A stretch of 64,000 bases of DNA from Sphingomonas turrisvirgatae. Lineage in GTDB: Bacteria > Pseudomonadota > Alphaproteobacteria > Sphingomonadales > Sphingomonadaceae. The notes under the pieces are model-generated. The model was not told the DNA's origin, searched no databases, and worked only from the letters and a program-made list of their open reading frames with translations. The stretch is taken from the NCBI RefSeq assembly GCF_001721295.1, contig NZ_MDDS01000013.1:124001-188000 (forward strand), read 5' to 3'. Shown one piece after another: positions 36,931 to 46,962 of this stretch (its first letter is position 1; each line of letters begins with the position of its first letter). The translations under genes and the position numbers were made by a program.

Positions 36931-37872
36931 CTAGATAAACCGGAACTGCCGGGCAATCGCCGCGTCGAGCATCGCATTTTCACGGATAAAGGCCTGCAGA
37001 TATTCGTGCAGGCCGCTGACGATCACCTCATGCGCGCGAGTCTTCTGCATGCGCGCGATCCGCGCGCGGGCCATGCGATCGGCCTCCCCCTGCAGCCCGG
37101 TCCGCTTGGCCAGCGCGTTCAACTGCTCGACCACCTCCTCGACACAGGCCGCCAGGCTGCGCGGCAGTTCGGCGCGGGCGATCAGCAGGTCGATCACGTT
37201 CGCGGGCTCCAGCCCCTCGCTGTAGAGCCAGCGATAGGCGGTGACGGCCGAGACGGTCTGAAGGATCGTGGTCCATTGGTCACGATCGACCACCCCGCCG
37301 ACCGCTTCGCCGGCCGGGAGCAGCAGATGGTATTTGACGTCGAGCAGCCGCGCGGTGTTGTCGGCCCGCTCGATCGCGGCGCCGAGCTGGATCAGCAGCG
37401 TCGCCTCGTTGCGCATCATGCGGTGGATCGCGCCTTCGAAACCGCGCGCCTCGGCCATCACGCCTTCCACCAGGTTCAGTGTGGACGCCGCGCCACCCGG
37501 GCTGTGGCGGTGGGCGAACAACAGCCACAGCCGGTTGATCGCGGTCCACGCCTCACGCGTCAGGGCCGTACGGACGGCGCGGGCGTTGTTGCGCGCCTGT
37601 TCGAGGCAGCGGACGATCGAACCCGGGTTGGCCATGTCGAGCGTCAGGAAATGTGCGACCGGCTGCTGGCTGATCGACTGACCGGTCGCAGCGAAGGCTT
37701 CGTCGTTATAGGTGACGCTGAGCGCGCTGGCCCAGGCCGCCTCGCCCGCCGGTCGCGCGGACAGCGCATCAAGGCGCACCGTCGCCTCGACCAGCCGGGC
37801 GGTGAAGTCGGCGCGTTCGACATAGCGCCCCAACCAGTAGAGCGCGGCGGCAGTGCGCGAGAGCATCCTCAC
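36931..37872 (-). CDS. Alpha-E domain protein
   Basis: 313 aa, all-helical DUF403/alpha-E protein with the N-terminal LSRTAAALYWLGRYVERAD and the later EGVMAEARGFEGAIHRMMRNEA. The alpha-E domain is of unknown function and almost always accompanies circularly permuted ATP-grasp and transglutaminase-like genes. The start is GTG, overlapping the ATP-grasp stop (GTGA). Confidence 0.92.
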   Translation of the reverse strand: MRMLSRTAAALYWLGRYVERADFTARLVEATVRLDALSARPAGEAAWASALSVTYNDEAFAATGQSISQQPVAHFLTLDMANPGSIVRCLEQARNNARAVRTALTREAWTAINRLWLLFAHRHSPGGAASTLNLVEGVMAEARGFEGAIHRMMRNEATLLIQLGAAIERADNTARLLDVKYHLLLPAGEAVGGVVDRDQWTTILQTVSAVTAYRWLYSEGLEPANVIDLLIARAELPRSLAACVEEVVEQLNALAKRTGLQGEADRMARARIARMQKTRAHEVIVSGLHEYLQAFIRENAMLDAAIARQFRFI

Positions 37873-39332
37873 GACTGCACCTGCGACTGTGCCGGCGCGC
37901 CTTCAGGCAGCAGCACGAAACTGTCCTTGGTCCCGCCGCCCTGGCTGGAATTGACGACCAGCGACCCTTCCTTGAGCGCGACGCGCGTGAGGCCGCCCGG
38001 AACGACCTGAACGCCGTCCGAGCCGGTGAGAACGAAGGGGCGGAAATCGACATGGCGCGGGGCGAGGCCGGTGTCGGTCACGGTCGGCACTGTGGACAGC
38101 GCCAGCGTCGGCTGCGCGATGTAGCGATGCGGCTCGGCGATCAGCGCGCCACGAAACGCCTCGATCTCGGCCTTGCTGGCGGTCGGACCGACCAGCATGC
38201 CGTACCCACCCGACCCGTCGACCAGCTTGACCACCAACTGGTCGAGATGATCGAGGACATACTTCAGCGCTTGCGGCTCACGGCAACGCCATGTCTCGAC
38301 ATTGGGCAGCTTCGCCTCGCCGCCCGAATAGAATTTCACGATCTCCGGCATGTAGCTGTAGATCGCCTTGTCGTCGGCAATCCCGTTGCCCGGCGCATTG
38401 ATGAGCGCGACATTGCCGGCGCGATAGGCCGCAATCAGGCCCGGCACGCCGAGCAGCGAGTCCGGGCGGAAGACCAGCGGGTCGAGGAAATCGTCATCGA
38501 TCCGGCGATAGATCACATCGACCCGCACGCGGCCGGCGATCGTCTGCATGTACACGACGTCGTCGTCCACGATCAGGTCAGCCGGCTCGACCAACTCGAT
38601 CCCCATCGTGTCGGCCAGGAAGCTGTGCTCGTAATAGGCCGAGTTGAAATGGCCCGGCGTCAGCACCACGCAGACCGGCTGGCCGCCCCGTGCACCCGGC
38701 GCGACCGATCGCATCGTTTCACGCAGCATGTCGCTATAGCTGTCAACCGCCGCCACCCGAAAGCTGCGGAACAGTTCGGGGCAGAGGCGGATCATCGCCT
38801 CGCGGTTTTCGAGCATGTACGAGACGCCCGAGGGCGTGCGCGCATTGTCCTCGAGCACCCAGAATTCGTCGGGCCCGGTGCGGACGAGATCGATGCCGCA
38901 GATATGCGCCCAGATGCCGTGCGGCGGGCGGATGCCGGCGACTTCGGGGCGGAATTGCGGGTTGTTGAGGATCAGTTCGGGCGGAACGATGCCTTCCTTC
39001 AGGATGCGGCGCTCGCCATACACATCCTCGAGAAACGCGTTGATCGCCTCGACCCGCTGGACCAGCCCTTCGGACAGGCGCATCCATTCCTCGTGCAGGA
39101 ACACGCGCGGCACGATGTCGAATGGGATGATCCGCTCGCTCGCGTCGCTGTCGCCATAGACGGCAAAGGTGATGCCGAGCTGGCGGAAGGTCGCTTCGGC
39201 CGACTGCTGCCGCTTGTGGAGTTCGGCCTGCGGCGTGTCCGCGACCCATTGCGAGAGTGCGGCAAATTCCGGGCGCGGGCTTTCCGGCCCGCCGTGCCCC
39301 CAGATTTCATCGAACGCGTGGCCTGTCCCCAT
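37869..39332 (-). CDS. Circularly permuted type 2 ATP-grasp protein
   Basis: 487 aa. Recognised by [19 protein letters not shown], the [24 protein letters not shown] stretch and [17 protein letters not shown] with a nucleotide-binding Gly loop, ending with [22 protein letters not shown]-grasp enzymes of this type are predicted peptide or amide ligases. Published comparative genomics (Iyer and Aravind) predicted that the ATP-grasp / alpha-E / transglutaminase set makes or tags peptides, but no product is known. First gene of the cluster. Confidence 0.92.
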   Translation of the reverse strand: MGTGHAFDEIWGHGGPESPRPEFAALSQWVADTPQAELHKRQQSAEATFRQLGITFAVYGDSDASERIIPFDIVPRVFLHEEWMRLSEGLVQRVEAINAFLEDVYGERRILKEGIVPPELILNNPQFRPEVAGIRPPHGIWAHICGIDLVRTGPDEFWVLEDNARTPSGVSYMLENREAMIRLCPELFRSFRVAAVDSYSDMLRETMRSVAPGARGGQPVCVVLTPGHFNSAYYEHSFLADTMGIELVEPADLIVDDDVVYMQTIAGRVRVDVIYRRIDDDFLDPLVFRPDSLLGVPGLIAAYRAGNVALINAPGNGIADDKAIYSYMPEIVKFYSGGEAKLPNVETWRCREPQALKYVLDHLDQLVVKLVDGSGGYGMLVGPTASKAEIEAFRGALIAEPHRYIAQPTLALSTVPTVTDTGLAPRHVDFRPFVLTGSDGVQVVPGGLTRVALKEGSLVVNSSQGGGTKDSFVLLPEGAPAQSQVQS

Positions 39333-39425
39333 TCAGTCCCCATAAGTGCCGAAGAAGCCGGCGGTTCCATGCTGCAACGCTTTGTTGCATCGCACAAGGG
39401 CCGATCGTCCCGCGATGAACCATGC

Positions 39426-39450
39426 AAAAAGGCCGGGGTCGCCCCCGGCC
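39426..39450 (-). terminator. Rho-independent terminator after the redoxin gene
   Basis: On the minus strand, an 8-bp G/C stem (39443-39450 with 39431-39438) and 4-nt loop is followed by five T (39430-39426). It is placed about 40 bases after the redoxin stop and ends the dsbD-like/redoxin transcript. Confidence 0.85.
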
Positions 39451-39487
39451 TCCGCCCATCGCTGCCCCCTATAACAGCGAGGGAAAC

Positions 39488-40096
39488 TCAATCGGCGTAT
39501 TTGACCGAGCAGCCATAGGGCTGGGTCTGGGCAACCGACACCGGCTTGCCCGCCTTGATCTCGTTCAACGCGGCGAGCGCGTGGTTGCGGGCCGCGCCCA
39601 TTGCCTCGGGCCGGGCGGCTGGCTTGTCGTCGATCGCACCCTGATATCGCACCACGCCGGCGGCATCGATGATGTAGATGTGCGGCGTCGTCTTGGCGGC
39701 ATAGCCCTTGCCGACCACCCCCTTCGGATCGAGAAGATAATGAGTTGGCGCCGCCTTTTTGTCGGTGACGAACTTGCGCGCGCCGGCCGCGTCGAGATGC
39801 CCCTGCTTGCCCGGTGCGCCGGAATTGATGGTGAGCCAGACCGCGCCGCCGGCCTTTGCCGTAGCCTGCGTCTTTTGCATGTTGCCGCTGTCATAGTGGC
39901 GCTGCACGAAGGGACAGCCGGGGTTGTTCCATTCGAGCACCACGGGCTTGCCGCGATAATCGCTCAGTTGCACGGTCTTGCCGCTGGCGTCGGTCAGCTT
40001 GAAGTCGGTCGCCGCCTTGCCGTTCGCCTGCTCGGCGGCGCTCGGCGCGGCGAGCGCGAAGGCGAGGATGGCGGCCACTGGGATCAACCTGGTCAT
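39488..40096 (-). CDS. Exported redoxin/thioredoxin-fold protein
   Basis: 202 aa from the ATG at 40096, preceded by aggag. Signal peptide (MTRLIPVAAILAFALAAPSAA), then an AhpC/TSA-Redoxin domain. The active segment is VVLEWNNPGCPFVQRHY with one Cys, matching periplasmic peroxiredoxin-like proteins. A second Cys is near the C-terminus (QPYGCSVKY). It probably acts in thiol or peroxide handling in the periplasm, and could be a partner of the DsbD-like protein 17 bases upstream. Confidence 0.85.
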   Translation of the reverse strand: MTRLIPVAAILAFALAAPSAAEQANGKAATDFKLTDASGKTVQLSDYRGKPVVLEWNNPGCPFVQRHYDSGNMQKTQATAKAGGAVWLTINSGAPGKQGHLDAAGARKFVTDKKAAPTHYLLDPKGVVGKGYAAKTTPHIYIIDAAGVVRYQGAIDDKPAARPEAMGAARNHALAALNEIKAGKPVSVAQTQPYGCSVKYAD

Positions 40097-40113
40097 CGAA
40101 ACCTCTCCTGATC

Positions 40114-42162
40114 TCATCCCCCCGGAAGCGCCACCAACATGCCTTGACTCAGCACCTGCGGCAAGACCTGCGGCTCGCGCGATCCCTTGGGATACCAAAG
40201 ATATAGCGGCACCCCTGCGCGGTTATGGCGTTCGATGAAACGGCCAAGCTGCGGATTGCCGTCGGTCCAGTCGCCGACCAGCACCGTCACCCCCGCTTTC
40301 TGGAAGGCCTGTCGGACGGCGTCGGTCTCGATCGCAGCCTTTTCATTGACCTTGCAGGTGACGCACCAATCGGCGGTGAAATACGCGAAGACCGGCTTTC
40401 CCTCTGCCTGCAGCGCGGCGAGCCTGGCCTCAGTAAACGGTTCCGCTCCGCCCTTTTCGACCTGGCCTGCCGAGGCCGGCTTCTCGATCGTCGAGATGGC
40501 CCAGATGCCCGCGACGGTCACCGCAGCGGCGGCGATCCATGCCGCGCCATTGCCAACCCCGCGCATCTGACGGCGGCCGACCAGCCACAGCACCACCGCA
40601 AACCCAAGCGCGACGATCAGGCCGAGCGCCATGCCGTTGACGCCCTTGAGCCCGCCCAAGACCCAGGCCAGCGCGATGGCAGTGAGGAACATCGGCACCG
40701 ACAGGATCTTGCGGAACGTGTCCATCCAGGCGCCGGGCCTGGGCAGCGCGCGTCGCAATGCGGGGACGAAGCCGAGCAGCAGGAACGGCAGCGCAAGGCC
40801 GAGGCCGAGGCCGAGGAAGATCAGCAGCCCGAGATACCAGGGCAGCACCAGCGTCGCGCCGAGCGCCACGCCCATGAATGGGCCAGTGCACGGGGTCGCA
40901 ATGAATGCGGCAAGTGCCCCGGTCATGAACGCGCCGCCGGAACCTTCACCCGCCAGCTTACCGGCAAAGCGCGGCGTCATCAGCTCGAACAGGCCGGCTA
41001 GGTTGAGCGCGATGGCAAGGACCAGCAGCAGCAGGAACAGGATGACGCGCGCATCGGTCAGCTGGAACGCCCAGCCCACGCTCGCGCCCGCCGCACGCAG
41101 GCCAAGCATCGCGCCGCCCAGCGCGAGCACGACGAGAACGACGCCAGCGGTATAGGCAAGTGCTTCTGCCCGGGCGTGACGCTCGCTCGTCCCGCTCTTG
41201 GCAAGGCTGAGCGCCTTCAGGCTCAGGATCGGAAACACGCAGGGCATGATGTTGAGGATGAGTCCGCCGAGCAGCGCGCCGCCAAGCGCGACCAGCGCCG
41301 CCGACCAGTCGATCGCATCGGGCGCAGCCGACGCCGCGACGGTGCCGGGCATGGCGGTGACGCCGAACCCCTGCCCATTGCCCGGCGCGAATACGCCATC
41401 GAGCCGAAGCACGCTTCCCGTCGCCTTTGTCTCGATCACCGCCATGTCGCCGTCGCGGGTCACCTTTTGCGGCGCGTTGTACGTCAACGCGAGCGGCGTC
41501 AGCGGGTAGAAATAGGCCTCGTCGGTGAGCGGCGCGCCGGCCGGCCAGGGGATCGCGATGCGCGCGATGCCATCGGCGATGGCGAACTTGCCCTCGCTGC
41601 CCAGCGGCTTGGGCAACGCGCGGCGCCACTGGTCGAACCGCGCGCGTCGTTCCGCCGTGATCGTGCCGTCGCCGACGGTCAGGGTGAGCGAGAGGTTTTC
41701 GGTCTCCGGCACGCAAACCTCGTCAGTGCAGACGAGGTAGTCGGCGCGCACGCGGATCGGCAACGGTGTGCCAGGCGCCAGCCCTGCGGGGATCTTGAGC
41801 GTCGCGAACTGCGTGAACGGCCCCTTGTAGACATAGTTCATGATACCCGCGATCAGCAGCCGCGTCGGCACGGGATAGGCCAGGTCGCTGGCGGTCACGC
41901 CCCGGGGCAGTTGCCAGTCGAGCCGCGTTTCAAGCCCGGCATCGCCCGGGTTCTTCCAATAACCGTGCCAGCCCGGATCGGGCGTGGCGGCAAAGGCGAG
42001 CGTCACGTCGCTGCCCGGCGCCGGCATGTCGGTCTCAGCGACCAGTTCGACGGCCAGGTTGTTCGCGCCGGCGGGCTGCGCGGCGGCCGGTGCGGCACTG
42101 GCGAGCAGACATGCCAGGCCGACCACCAGCCATGTCACGAACGCGAAAGCATACCTGTGCAT
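40114..42162 (-). CDS. DsbD-family thiol:disulfide interchange protein
   Basis: 682 aa from the ATG at 42162. A signal peptide, then an N-terminal periplasmic domain of about 260 residues resembling the ScsB/DsbD-alpha type with VCTDEVCVPE, then eight membrane helices with the paired-Cys regions NIMPCVFPILSLK and IATPCTGPFMG, and a C-terminal thioredoxin-like domain with TADWCVTCKVNE. It shuttles electrons from cytosolic thioredoxin to periplasmic proteins, plausibly the adjacent redoxin. The N-terminal domain differs from E. coli DsbD-alpha, so I leave the symbol blank. Confidence 0.88.
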   Translation of the reverse strand: MHRYAFAFVTWLVVGLACLLASAAPAAAQPAGANNLAVELVAETDMPAPGSDVTLAFAATPDPGWHGYWKNPGDAGLETRLDWQLPRGVTASDLAYPVPTRLLIAGIMNYVYKGPFTQFATLKIPAGLAPGTPLPIRVRADYLVCTDEVCVPETENLSLTLTVGDGTITAERRARFDQWRRALPKPLGSEGKFAIADGIARIAIPWPAGAPLTDEAYFYPLTPLALTYNAPQKVTRDGDMAVIETKATGSVLRLDGVFAPGNGQGFGVTAMPGTVAASAAPDAIDWSAALVALGGALLGGLILNIMPCVFPILSLKALSLAKSGTSERHARAEALAYTAGVVLVVLALGGAMLGLRAAGASVGWAFQLTDARVILFLLLLVLAIALNLAGLFELMTPRFAGKLAGEGSGGAFMTGALAAFIATPCTGPFMGVALGATLVLPWYLGLLIFLGLGLGLALPFLLLGFVPALRRALPRPGAWMDTFRKILSVPMFLTAIALAWVLGGLKGVNGMALGLIVALGFAVVLWLVGRRQMRGVGNGAAWIAAAAVTVAGIWAISTIEKPASAGQVEKGGAEPFTEARLAALQAEGKPVFAYFTADWCVTCKVNEKAAIETDAVRQAFQKAGVTVLVGDWTDGNPQLGRFIERHNRAGVPLYLWYPKGSREPQVLPQVLSQGMLVALPGG

Positions 42163-42232
42163 CACCAACCCTTGCCGTGCCGAAGCAGTACGAACATAGC
42201 GGACGCGGCCATCTTTGCCATCCAGAGGAATG

Positions 42233-43876
42233 ATGTTTCGCCCCTTCGCCGCAGCCCTCGCGTTACTCGCCACCCCGGCCCTCGCCCGGGAAGCAGATCG
42301 CCCGCCCGCGCCGCGCGTCCCGCCCAAGCTGATCGTCGCGATCGCGGTCGATCAATTGTCAGCCGATGTGTTCGCCGAATATCGCCAGCACTTCACCGGC
42401 GGCCTCAAGCGGCTGCAGAATGGCGTGGTGTTCCCGTCCGGCTATCAAAGCCATGCCGCGACCGAGACATGCCCCGGGCATTCGACGATCCTGACCGGCA
42501 GCCGCCCCGCGCGGACGGGTATCATCGCCAATGACTGGGTGGACCTGACGACCGCACGGGCGGACAAGACGATCTATTGCAGCGAGGACGAGACCGTCCC
42601 TGGCAGCAGTTCATCGAACTACACCGTGTCGCCGCTGCATCTGAAGGTGCCGACGCTGGGCGAGCGGATGAAGGCGGCGGTGCCGGCGACGCGCGTGGTG
42701 GCGGTTGCGGGCAAGGACCGCGCGGCGGTGATGATGTCGGGCCGCGGCGCGGATCAGGCATGGTGGTGGGGCGGCAAGGGGTTCGTGAGCTATCTCGGCC
42801 GCGAAATGCCGGCCGCGGTGACCCGCGCCAATGCCGCCGTCGCCGCGCAAATCGCGCGGCCACAGCCCGCCATGGCGCTGCCCGACTTCTGCCACTCGCG
42901 CAATGTCGCGGTTCCGGTCGGGACCGCGGGCAAGACGGTCGGCACCGGACGGTTCGAACGAGCGGCGGGCGAAGCGGTCAAGTTCCGCGCCTCGCCCGAG
43001 TTCGATGCCGCAATCGTGACGCTTGCCACGCAGATGCGAGCGGACATGAAGCTGGGCGAAGGCGCGACGACCGACCTGCTGATCGTCGGCGCATCGGCCA
43101 GCGACTATGTCGGTCACACCTATGGCACCGAAGGCACCGAGATGTGCCTGCAGCTCTTCGCGCTCGATCGCACGCTGGGCAAGATGTTCGACGATCTGGA
43201 CCGCACCGGAATCGACTATTCCGTCGTGCTGACCGCCGACCATGGCGGCCACGACTTGCCCGAGCGTCATCGCATGCACGGCATCACCGAGGCCGCGCGC
43301 GTGGACGCCGAGTTCAGGGCAGCCCGGATCGGCGAGCCGATCGCACGCAAGCTAGGCATTGCCGGCCAGCTGCTATGGGGCGGCAGTTTCGGCGACATGT
43401 GGGTCGATCCCAAGGTGACGGGCGCCAAGCGCAAACGCGCATTGGCCGAGATCGAGCGAGCGCTGACGGCACATCCGCAGGTGCAGGCGGTGCTGACCCG
43501 CGCGGCGATTCTGGCGACGCCCAGCCCGAGCGGGCCGCCGGAGACGTGGACCCTGCTGCAGCGGGCACGCGCCTCCTATTTCGACGGACGGTCGGGTGAT
43601 TTCGTCGTGGCGTTGAAGCCCCGCATCACGCCGATATCGGATGGATCGAGGGGCAGCACGTCGACCCATGGCAGTTTCTGGGACTATGACCGGCGTGTGC
43701 CAATCCTGTTCTGGCGCAAGGGGATGACGGGCTTCGAGCAGCCGATGTCGGTCGAGACGGTGGACATTCTGCCGACGATCGCCGCGACGATCGGGCTGAA
43801 CGTCCCGCCTGGCGAGATCGACGGGCGGTGCCTGGATCTGGACGCGGGGCCGGGATCGACCTGTCCGGCAAACTAG
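42233..43876 (+). CDS. Exported alkaline phosphatase superfamily protein (PafA-like)
   Basis: About 547 aa. ATGs at 42230 and 42233 are both possible; AGAGGA at 42224-42229 suits 42233 better. Signal peptide FRPFAAALALLATPALA. The catalytic core has the N-terminal metal Asp in AIAVDQLSADV, the Thr nucleophile region TETCPGHSTILTGS, the metal site GASASDYVGHTYG, and LTADHGGHDLPERH. This is the PafA type with Thr instead of Ser. It is likely a periplasmic phosphomonoesterase, divergent from the dsbD-like gene by 70 bases. Confidence 0.88.
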   Translation: MFRPFAAALALLATPALAREADRPPAPRVPPKLIVAIAVDQLSADVFAEYRQHFTGGLKRLQNGVVFPSGYQSHAATETCPGHSTILTGSRPARTGIIANDWVDLTTARADKTIYCSEDETVPGSSSSNYTVSPLHLKVPTLGERMKAAVPATRVVAVAGKDRAAVMMSGRGADQAWWWGGKGFVSYLGREMPAAVTRANAAVAAQIARPQPAMALPDFCHSRNVAVPVGTAGKTVGTGRFERAAGEAVKFRASPEFDAAIVTLATQMRADMKLGEGATTDLLIVGASASDYVGHTYGTEGTEMCLQLFALDRTLGKMFDDLDRTGIDYSVVLTADHGGHDLPERHRMHGITEAARVDAEFRAARIGEPIARKLGIAGQLLWGGSFGDMWVDPKVTGAKRKRALAEIERALTAHPQVQAVLTRAAILATPSPSGPPETWTLLQRARASYFDGRSGDFVVALKPRITPISDGSRGSTSTHGSFWDYDRRVPILFWRKGMTGFEQPMSVETVDILPTIAATIGLNVPPGEIDGRCLDLDAGPGSTCPAN

Positions 43877-43888
43877 CCCGACAATTCA

Positions 43889-43997
43889 CGTCGCCCCGGC
43901 CGTTCGCCTGGGTCCACCAAGCCGCAAGGTAATGCCGTCGAGCCTCGAAAGCTTTACTCGGCGCGCGGTGGATCCCGGCACGAGGCCGGAGATAACG
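43889..43997. repeat. Diverged copy of the 6921-7028 palindromic repeat
   Basis: Arms 43889-43918 and 43967-43997 match the arms of the 6921-7028 element with several substitutions each (for example gtccacc and ggtgga ends kept). Spacer about 48 bases, the same as the first copy. It lies between the convergent phosphatase and mmsB genes and could serve as a bidirectional terminator. Confidence 0.7.
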
Positions 43998-44016
43998 TCG
44001 GTCTTCGAGGTTGGCG

Positions 44017-44901
44017 TTACGCCTTTTCGTCCAGCATCCTGATGATGCCCGAGAAATCGACGCCCGCGTTCCCGGCCTCGGTGAACCGGGTGTAAAGCTC
44101 TGCCGCACGCGCGCCCATCGGCGTGTTGGCGTCGGCGCTGGCCGCGGCTTCCATCGCGAGGCGCAGGTCCTTGAGCATCAGGCCCGCCGCAAAGCCGCCC
44201 TGATAGCCATTGTCGGCGGGCGTCTGCGGGCCGACGCCGGGCAGCGGCGCATAGCTGTTGAGCGACCAGCACGAGCCGGACGAGACCGAGGCGATGTCGT
44301 AGAAGGTCTGCGGGTCGAGGTTCAGCTTCTTGGCGAGCAACAGCGCCTCGCACGTTGCGACCATCGTCGCGCCGAGCAGCATGTTGTTGCAGATCTTTGC
44401 CGCCTGCCCCGCGCCATTGCCGCCGGCATGGATCACCGCCTTACCCATGTGCGACAGGATCGGCTCGGCACGCGCGAACGCCGCCTCGCTGCCACCGACC
44501 ATGAAGGTGAGCGTGCCGCCCGCAGCCGCCGCGATCCCGCCCGAGACCGGGGCGTCGACGGCCACGAGCCCCTTCGCCATGGCGGCGTCGGCGACGCGGC
44601 GCGCGGTGTCCACGTCGATCGTCGAGCAATCGAGCAGGATCGCACCCGTATCCGCCGCGCCGAAGACGCTGTCTTCATAGACTTGTTCGACATGCTTGCC
44701 CGCCGGCAGCATGGTGATGACGGCCTCGGCGCCTGCGGCGGCGGCGGCGGCGCTTTCGACGGGCAGGCAGCCGGCAGCCCGGGCGCGGTCGAGCGCCTCG
44801 GCCGACAGGTCGAAGGCGCGGACATCATGTCCTGCCTTTGCCAGGTTCGCGGCCATGCCGCCGCCCATATTGCCGAGGCCGATGAAACCGATGCGTGCCA
44901 T
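44017..44901 (-). CDS. mmsB: 3-hydroxyisobutyrate dehydrogenase
   Basis: 294 aa. NAD-binding GFIGLGNMGGGMAANL at the N-terminus, the substrate loop APVSGGIAAAAGGTLTFM, and the catalytic Lys in GQAAKICNNM (G-x3-K-x2-N). It oxidises 3-hydroxyisobutyrate to methylmalonate semialdehyde in valine breakdown. Last gene of the valine cluster, 178 bases after the enoyl-CoA hydratase, separated by a hairpin repeat. Confidence 0.93.
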   Translation of the reverse strand: MARIGFIGLGNMGGGMAANLAKAGHDVRAFDLSAEALDRARAAGCLPVESAAAAAAGAEAVITMLPAGKHVEQVYEDSVFGAADTGAILLDCSTIDVDTARRVADAAMAKGLVAVDAPVSGGIAAAAGGTLTFMVGGSEAAFARAEPILSHMGKAVIHAGGNGAGQAAKICNNMLLGATMVATCEALLLAKKLNLDPQTFYDIASVSSGSCWSLNSYAPLPGVGPQTPADNGYQGGFAAGLMLKDLRLAMEAAASADANTPMGARAAELYTRFTEAGNAGVDFSGIIRMLDEKA

Positions 44902-44906
44902 GTCTT

Positions 44907-45078
44907 GCTCCCAAACCTTCTCCTGAGGGAGAAGGATACCGTAGCTTGGCGGCTTGCCGCCTAGCGGAGGTTGGATGAGGGGAGATGCGCCATCGATAGC
45001 GCGATCCCCTCACCCAGCTACGACTAGGCAGCGAGCTGCCAAGTCTGCGCAACCCTCTCCCGACGGGAGAGGGAAGCA
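44907..45078. repeat. Composite hairpin repeat between enoyl-CoA hydratase and mmsB
   Basis: Several inverted repeats are packed here: ccttctcc/ggagaagg near 44919-44937, ggcggcttgccgcc near 44946-44959, a long imperfect ggggag...ctcccc type pair around 44980-45015, and ccctctcccg/cgggagaggg at about 45053-45073. It uses the same arm words as the 25487-25594 element. No coding potential is visible. Confidence 0.6.
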
Positions 45079-45079
45079 G

Positions 45080-45856
45080 TCACTTCCCCGTCCAGCTGCC
45101 CGGGCGTTTCTCGACAAAGGCGGCCATGCCTTCCTTTTGATCCGCGCTGCCGAACAGGCCGTGGAACAGGCGGCGCTCGAACTGGACGCCTTGCGCCAGG
45201 CTGGTTTCGAACGCAGCGTTGACCATTTCCTTGTTCGCAAGGATCGCAAGCGGCGCCATCGACGCGATCGTCGCGGCAGTCTTGAGCGCCTCTTCCACCA
45301 GATCGGCGGCGGGGACGATGCGGCTGACCAGGCCGGCGCGCTCGGCCTCTTCTGCGCCCATCATGCGGCTAGTCAGGCACATCTCCATCGCCTTGGCCTT
45401 GCCCACCGCGCGGGTCAGCCGCTGCGAGCCGCCCATGCCCGGGGCAACCGCCAGCTTGATCTCGGGCTGGCCGAACTTCGCCGTATCGGCCGCGAGGATG
45501 AAGTCGCACATCATGGCGAGTTCGCACCCGCCGCCCAGCGCGAAGCCGGAAACGGCAGCGATGATCGGCTTGCGCGTGCGCGTGAACTGGTCCCAGCCGG
45601 CGAAGAAATCATGGCCATACATGTCGGCAAAGCCTTGGTGCTGCATCTCCTTGATATCGGCGCCGGCGGCGAACGCCTTTTCGCTGCCGGTGAGGACCGC
45701 GCAACGCTGCGAAGGATCGGCGTCGAACGCGGCGAAGGCGGCGAGCAAATCGGCAAGCACTTCGCTGTTGAGGGCATTGAGCGCCTGCGGACGGTTGAGC
45801 GTCACCAGCGTTACGGCATCGCGCCGTTCGACCAGGATGGTGTTGTAGTCGGTCAT
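45080..45856 (-). CDS. Enoyl-CoA hydratase (valine cluster, probably methacrylyl-CoA hydratase)
   Basis: 258 aa from the ATG at 45856; the longer frame adds a non-conserved leader. Crotonase fold with the oxyanion segment [25 protein letters not shown], and [19 protein letters not shown] with the catalytic Glu. In this operon it probably hydrates methacrylyl-CoA to 3-hydroxyisobutyryl-CoA. The same family also covers short-chain beta-oxidation, so the substrate rests on context. Confidence 0.9.
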   Translation of the reverse strand: MTDYNTILVERRDAVTLVTLNRPQALNALNSEVLADLLAAFAAFDADPSQRCAVLTGSEKAFAAGADIKEMQHQGFADMYGHDFFAGWDQFTRTRKPIIAAVSGFALGGGCELAMMCDFILAADTAKFGQPEIKLAVAPGMGGSQRLTRAVGKAKAMEMCLTSRMMGAEEAERAGLVSRIVPAADLVEEALKTAATIASMAPLAILANKEMVNAAFETSLAQGVQFERRLFHGLFGSADQKEGMAAFVEKRPGSWTGK

Positions 45857-45894
45857 GCTTCTTCCTTTGTCCGCTCGCGGCTGCGGGAGGGATT

Positions 45895-46962
45895 TTAGTT
45901 GGGCGTCCAAGCCTCGTCCTCCGGCAACGGCGCGAAGATCTGGTCAATGAGATGATCGCTCACTGCCTCGGGCGTCGCGGGGTCCCAGCGCGGCGCATTG
46001 TCCTTGTCGACGATCAGCGCGCGAACGCCCTCGATGAAGTCGTGCCGCTGCACGACGTGACTGGCAACGGCGAACTCCTGCCGCATCTCGTCCTCGAAGG
46101 TCGGCATGGTCGCGCCATCGAGCAGCAGCTTGAGGCTGACCTTCATCGACTGCGGCGATTTGGTGCGGATCGTGGCGAGCTGCTGGGCGGCCCATTCGCC
46201 GCCGTCCGCTTCGAGCGCTGCGATGATATCCTCGAGCGTGTCGGACGCGAACAGGCGGTCGATGGCGTCGCGGTGTGTGAGAATAGGGGCATCGGGTGTC
46301 GGTGCCGACAGCTCGCCCAATATGGCTTCGATCGCCTGTGGTTCGGCGGCGATGCGCGCCTTGGCATCGTCCAGCCGATCGGCGGGAAGATAGTGGCTGG
46401 CCAAGCCCAGCGCGACGCACTCCGCGCCATCAAGCCGATGGCCGGTGACCGCGAGATACTGGCCGATCCGCCCCGGCAAGCGCGAGAGGTACCAGCCGCC
46501 GCCGACATCGGGGAACAGGCCGATGCCGGTTTCGGGCATCGCGAACTTCGTGTTCTCGGTCGCTACGCGATGTCTTGCCGGCTGGCTGATCCCGACGCCG
46601 CCGCCCATGGTGATGCCGTCCATGAACGCGACGATCGGCTTGGGACAAGTGAACAGCGCGTGGTTCATGCGATATTCGACGCGGAAAAAATCGCGCGCAT
46701 CGCGTCCGTCCTTCGCGCCGCTCTCTGCGAGCAGACGGATGTCGCCACCGGCGCAGAAGCCGCGCGAATATTTCGGGTCGCCATCCGGCGAGGGGGCATG
46801 GTCAATGAGCACGGCCTCGATCGTGGGATCGTCGCGCCATGCCGTGATGGCATCGAGCACCGCCTGACACATGCCGGTGTTGAGCGCGTGGATCGCCTTG
46901 GGCCGGTTGAGGCGAACGCGGCCGATCTTGCCCTCGGTCGAGATCAGGACATCCTGGCTCAT
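45895..46962 (-). CDS. 3-hydroxyisobutyryl-CoA hydrolase
   Basis: 355 aa crotonase-family protein of HIBCH type: [49 protein letters not shown], and the long C-terminal part including [12 protein letters not shown] that separates hydrolases from hydratases. It releases 3-hydroxyisobutyrate from its CoA ester. It overlaps the acyl-CoA dehydrogenase stop by ATGA. Confidence 0.93.
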   Translation of the reverse strand: MSQDVLISTEGKIGRVRLNRPKAIHALNTGMCQAVLDAITAWRDDPTIEAVLIDHAPSPDGDPKYSRGFCAGGDIRLLAESGAKDGRDARDFFRVEYRMNHALFTCPKPIVAFMDGITMGGGVGISQPARHRVATENTKFAMPETGIGLFPDVGGGWYLSRLPGRIGQYLAVTGHRLDGAECVALGLASHYLPADRLDDAKARIAAEPQAIEAILGELSAPTPDAPILTHRDAIDRLFASDTLEDIIAALEADGGEWAAQQLATIRTKSPQSMKVSLKLLLDGATMPTFEDEMRQEFAVASHVVQRHDFIEGVRALIVDKDNAPRWDPATPEAVSDHLIDQIFAPLPEDEAWTPN

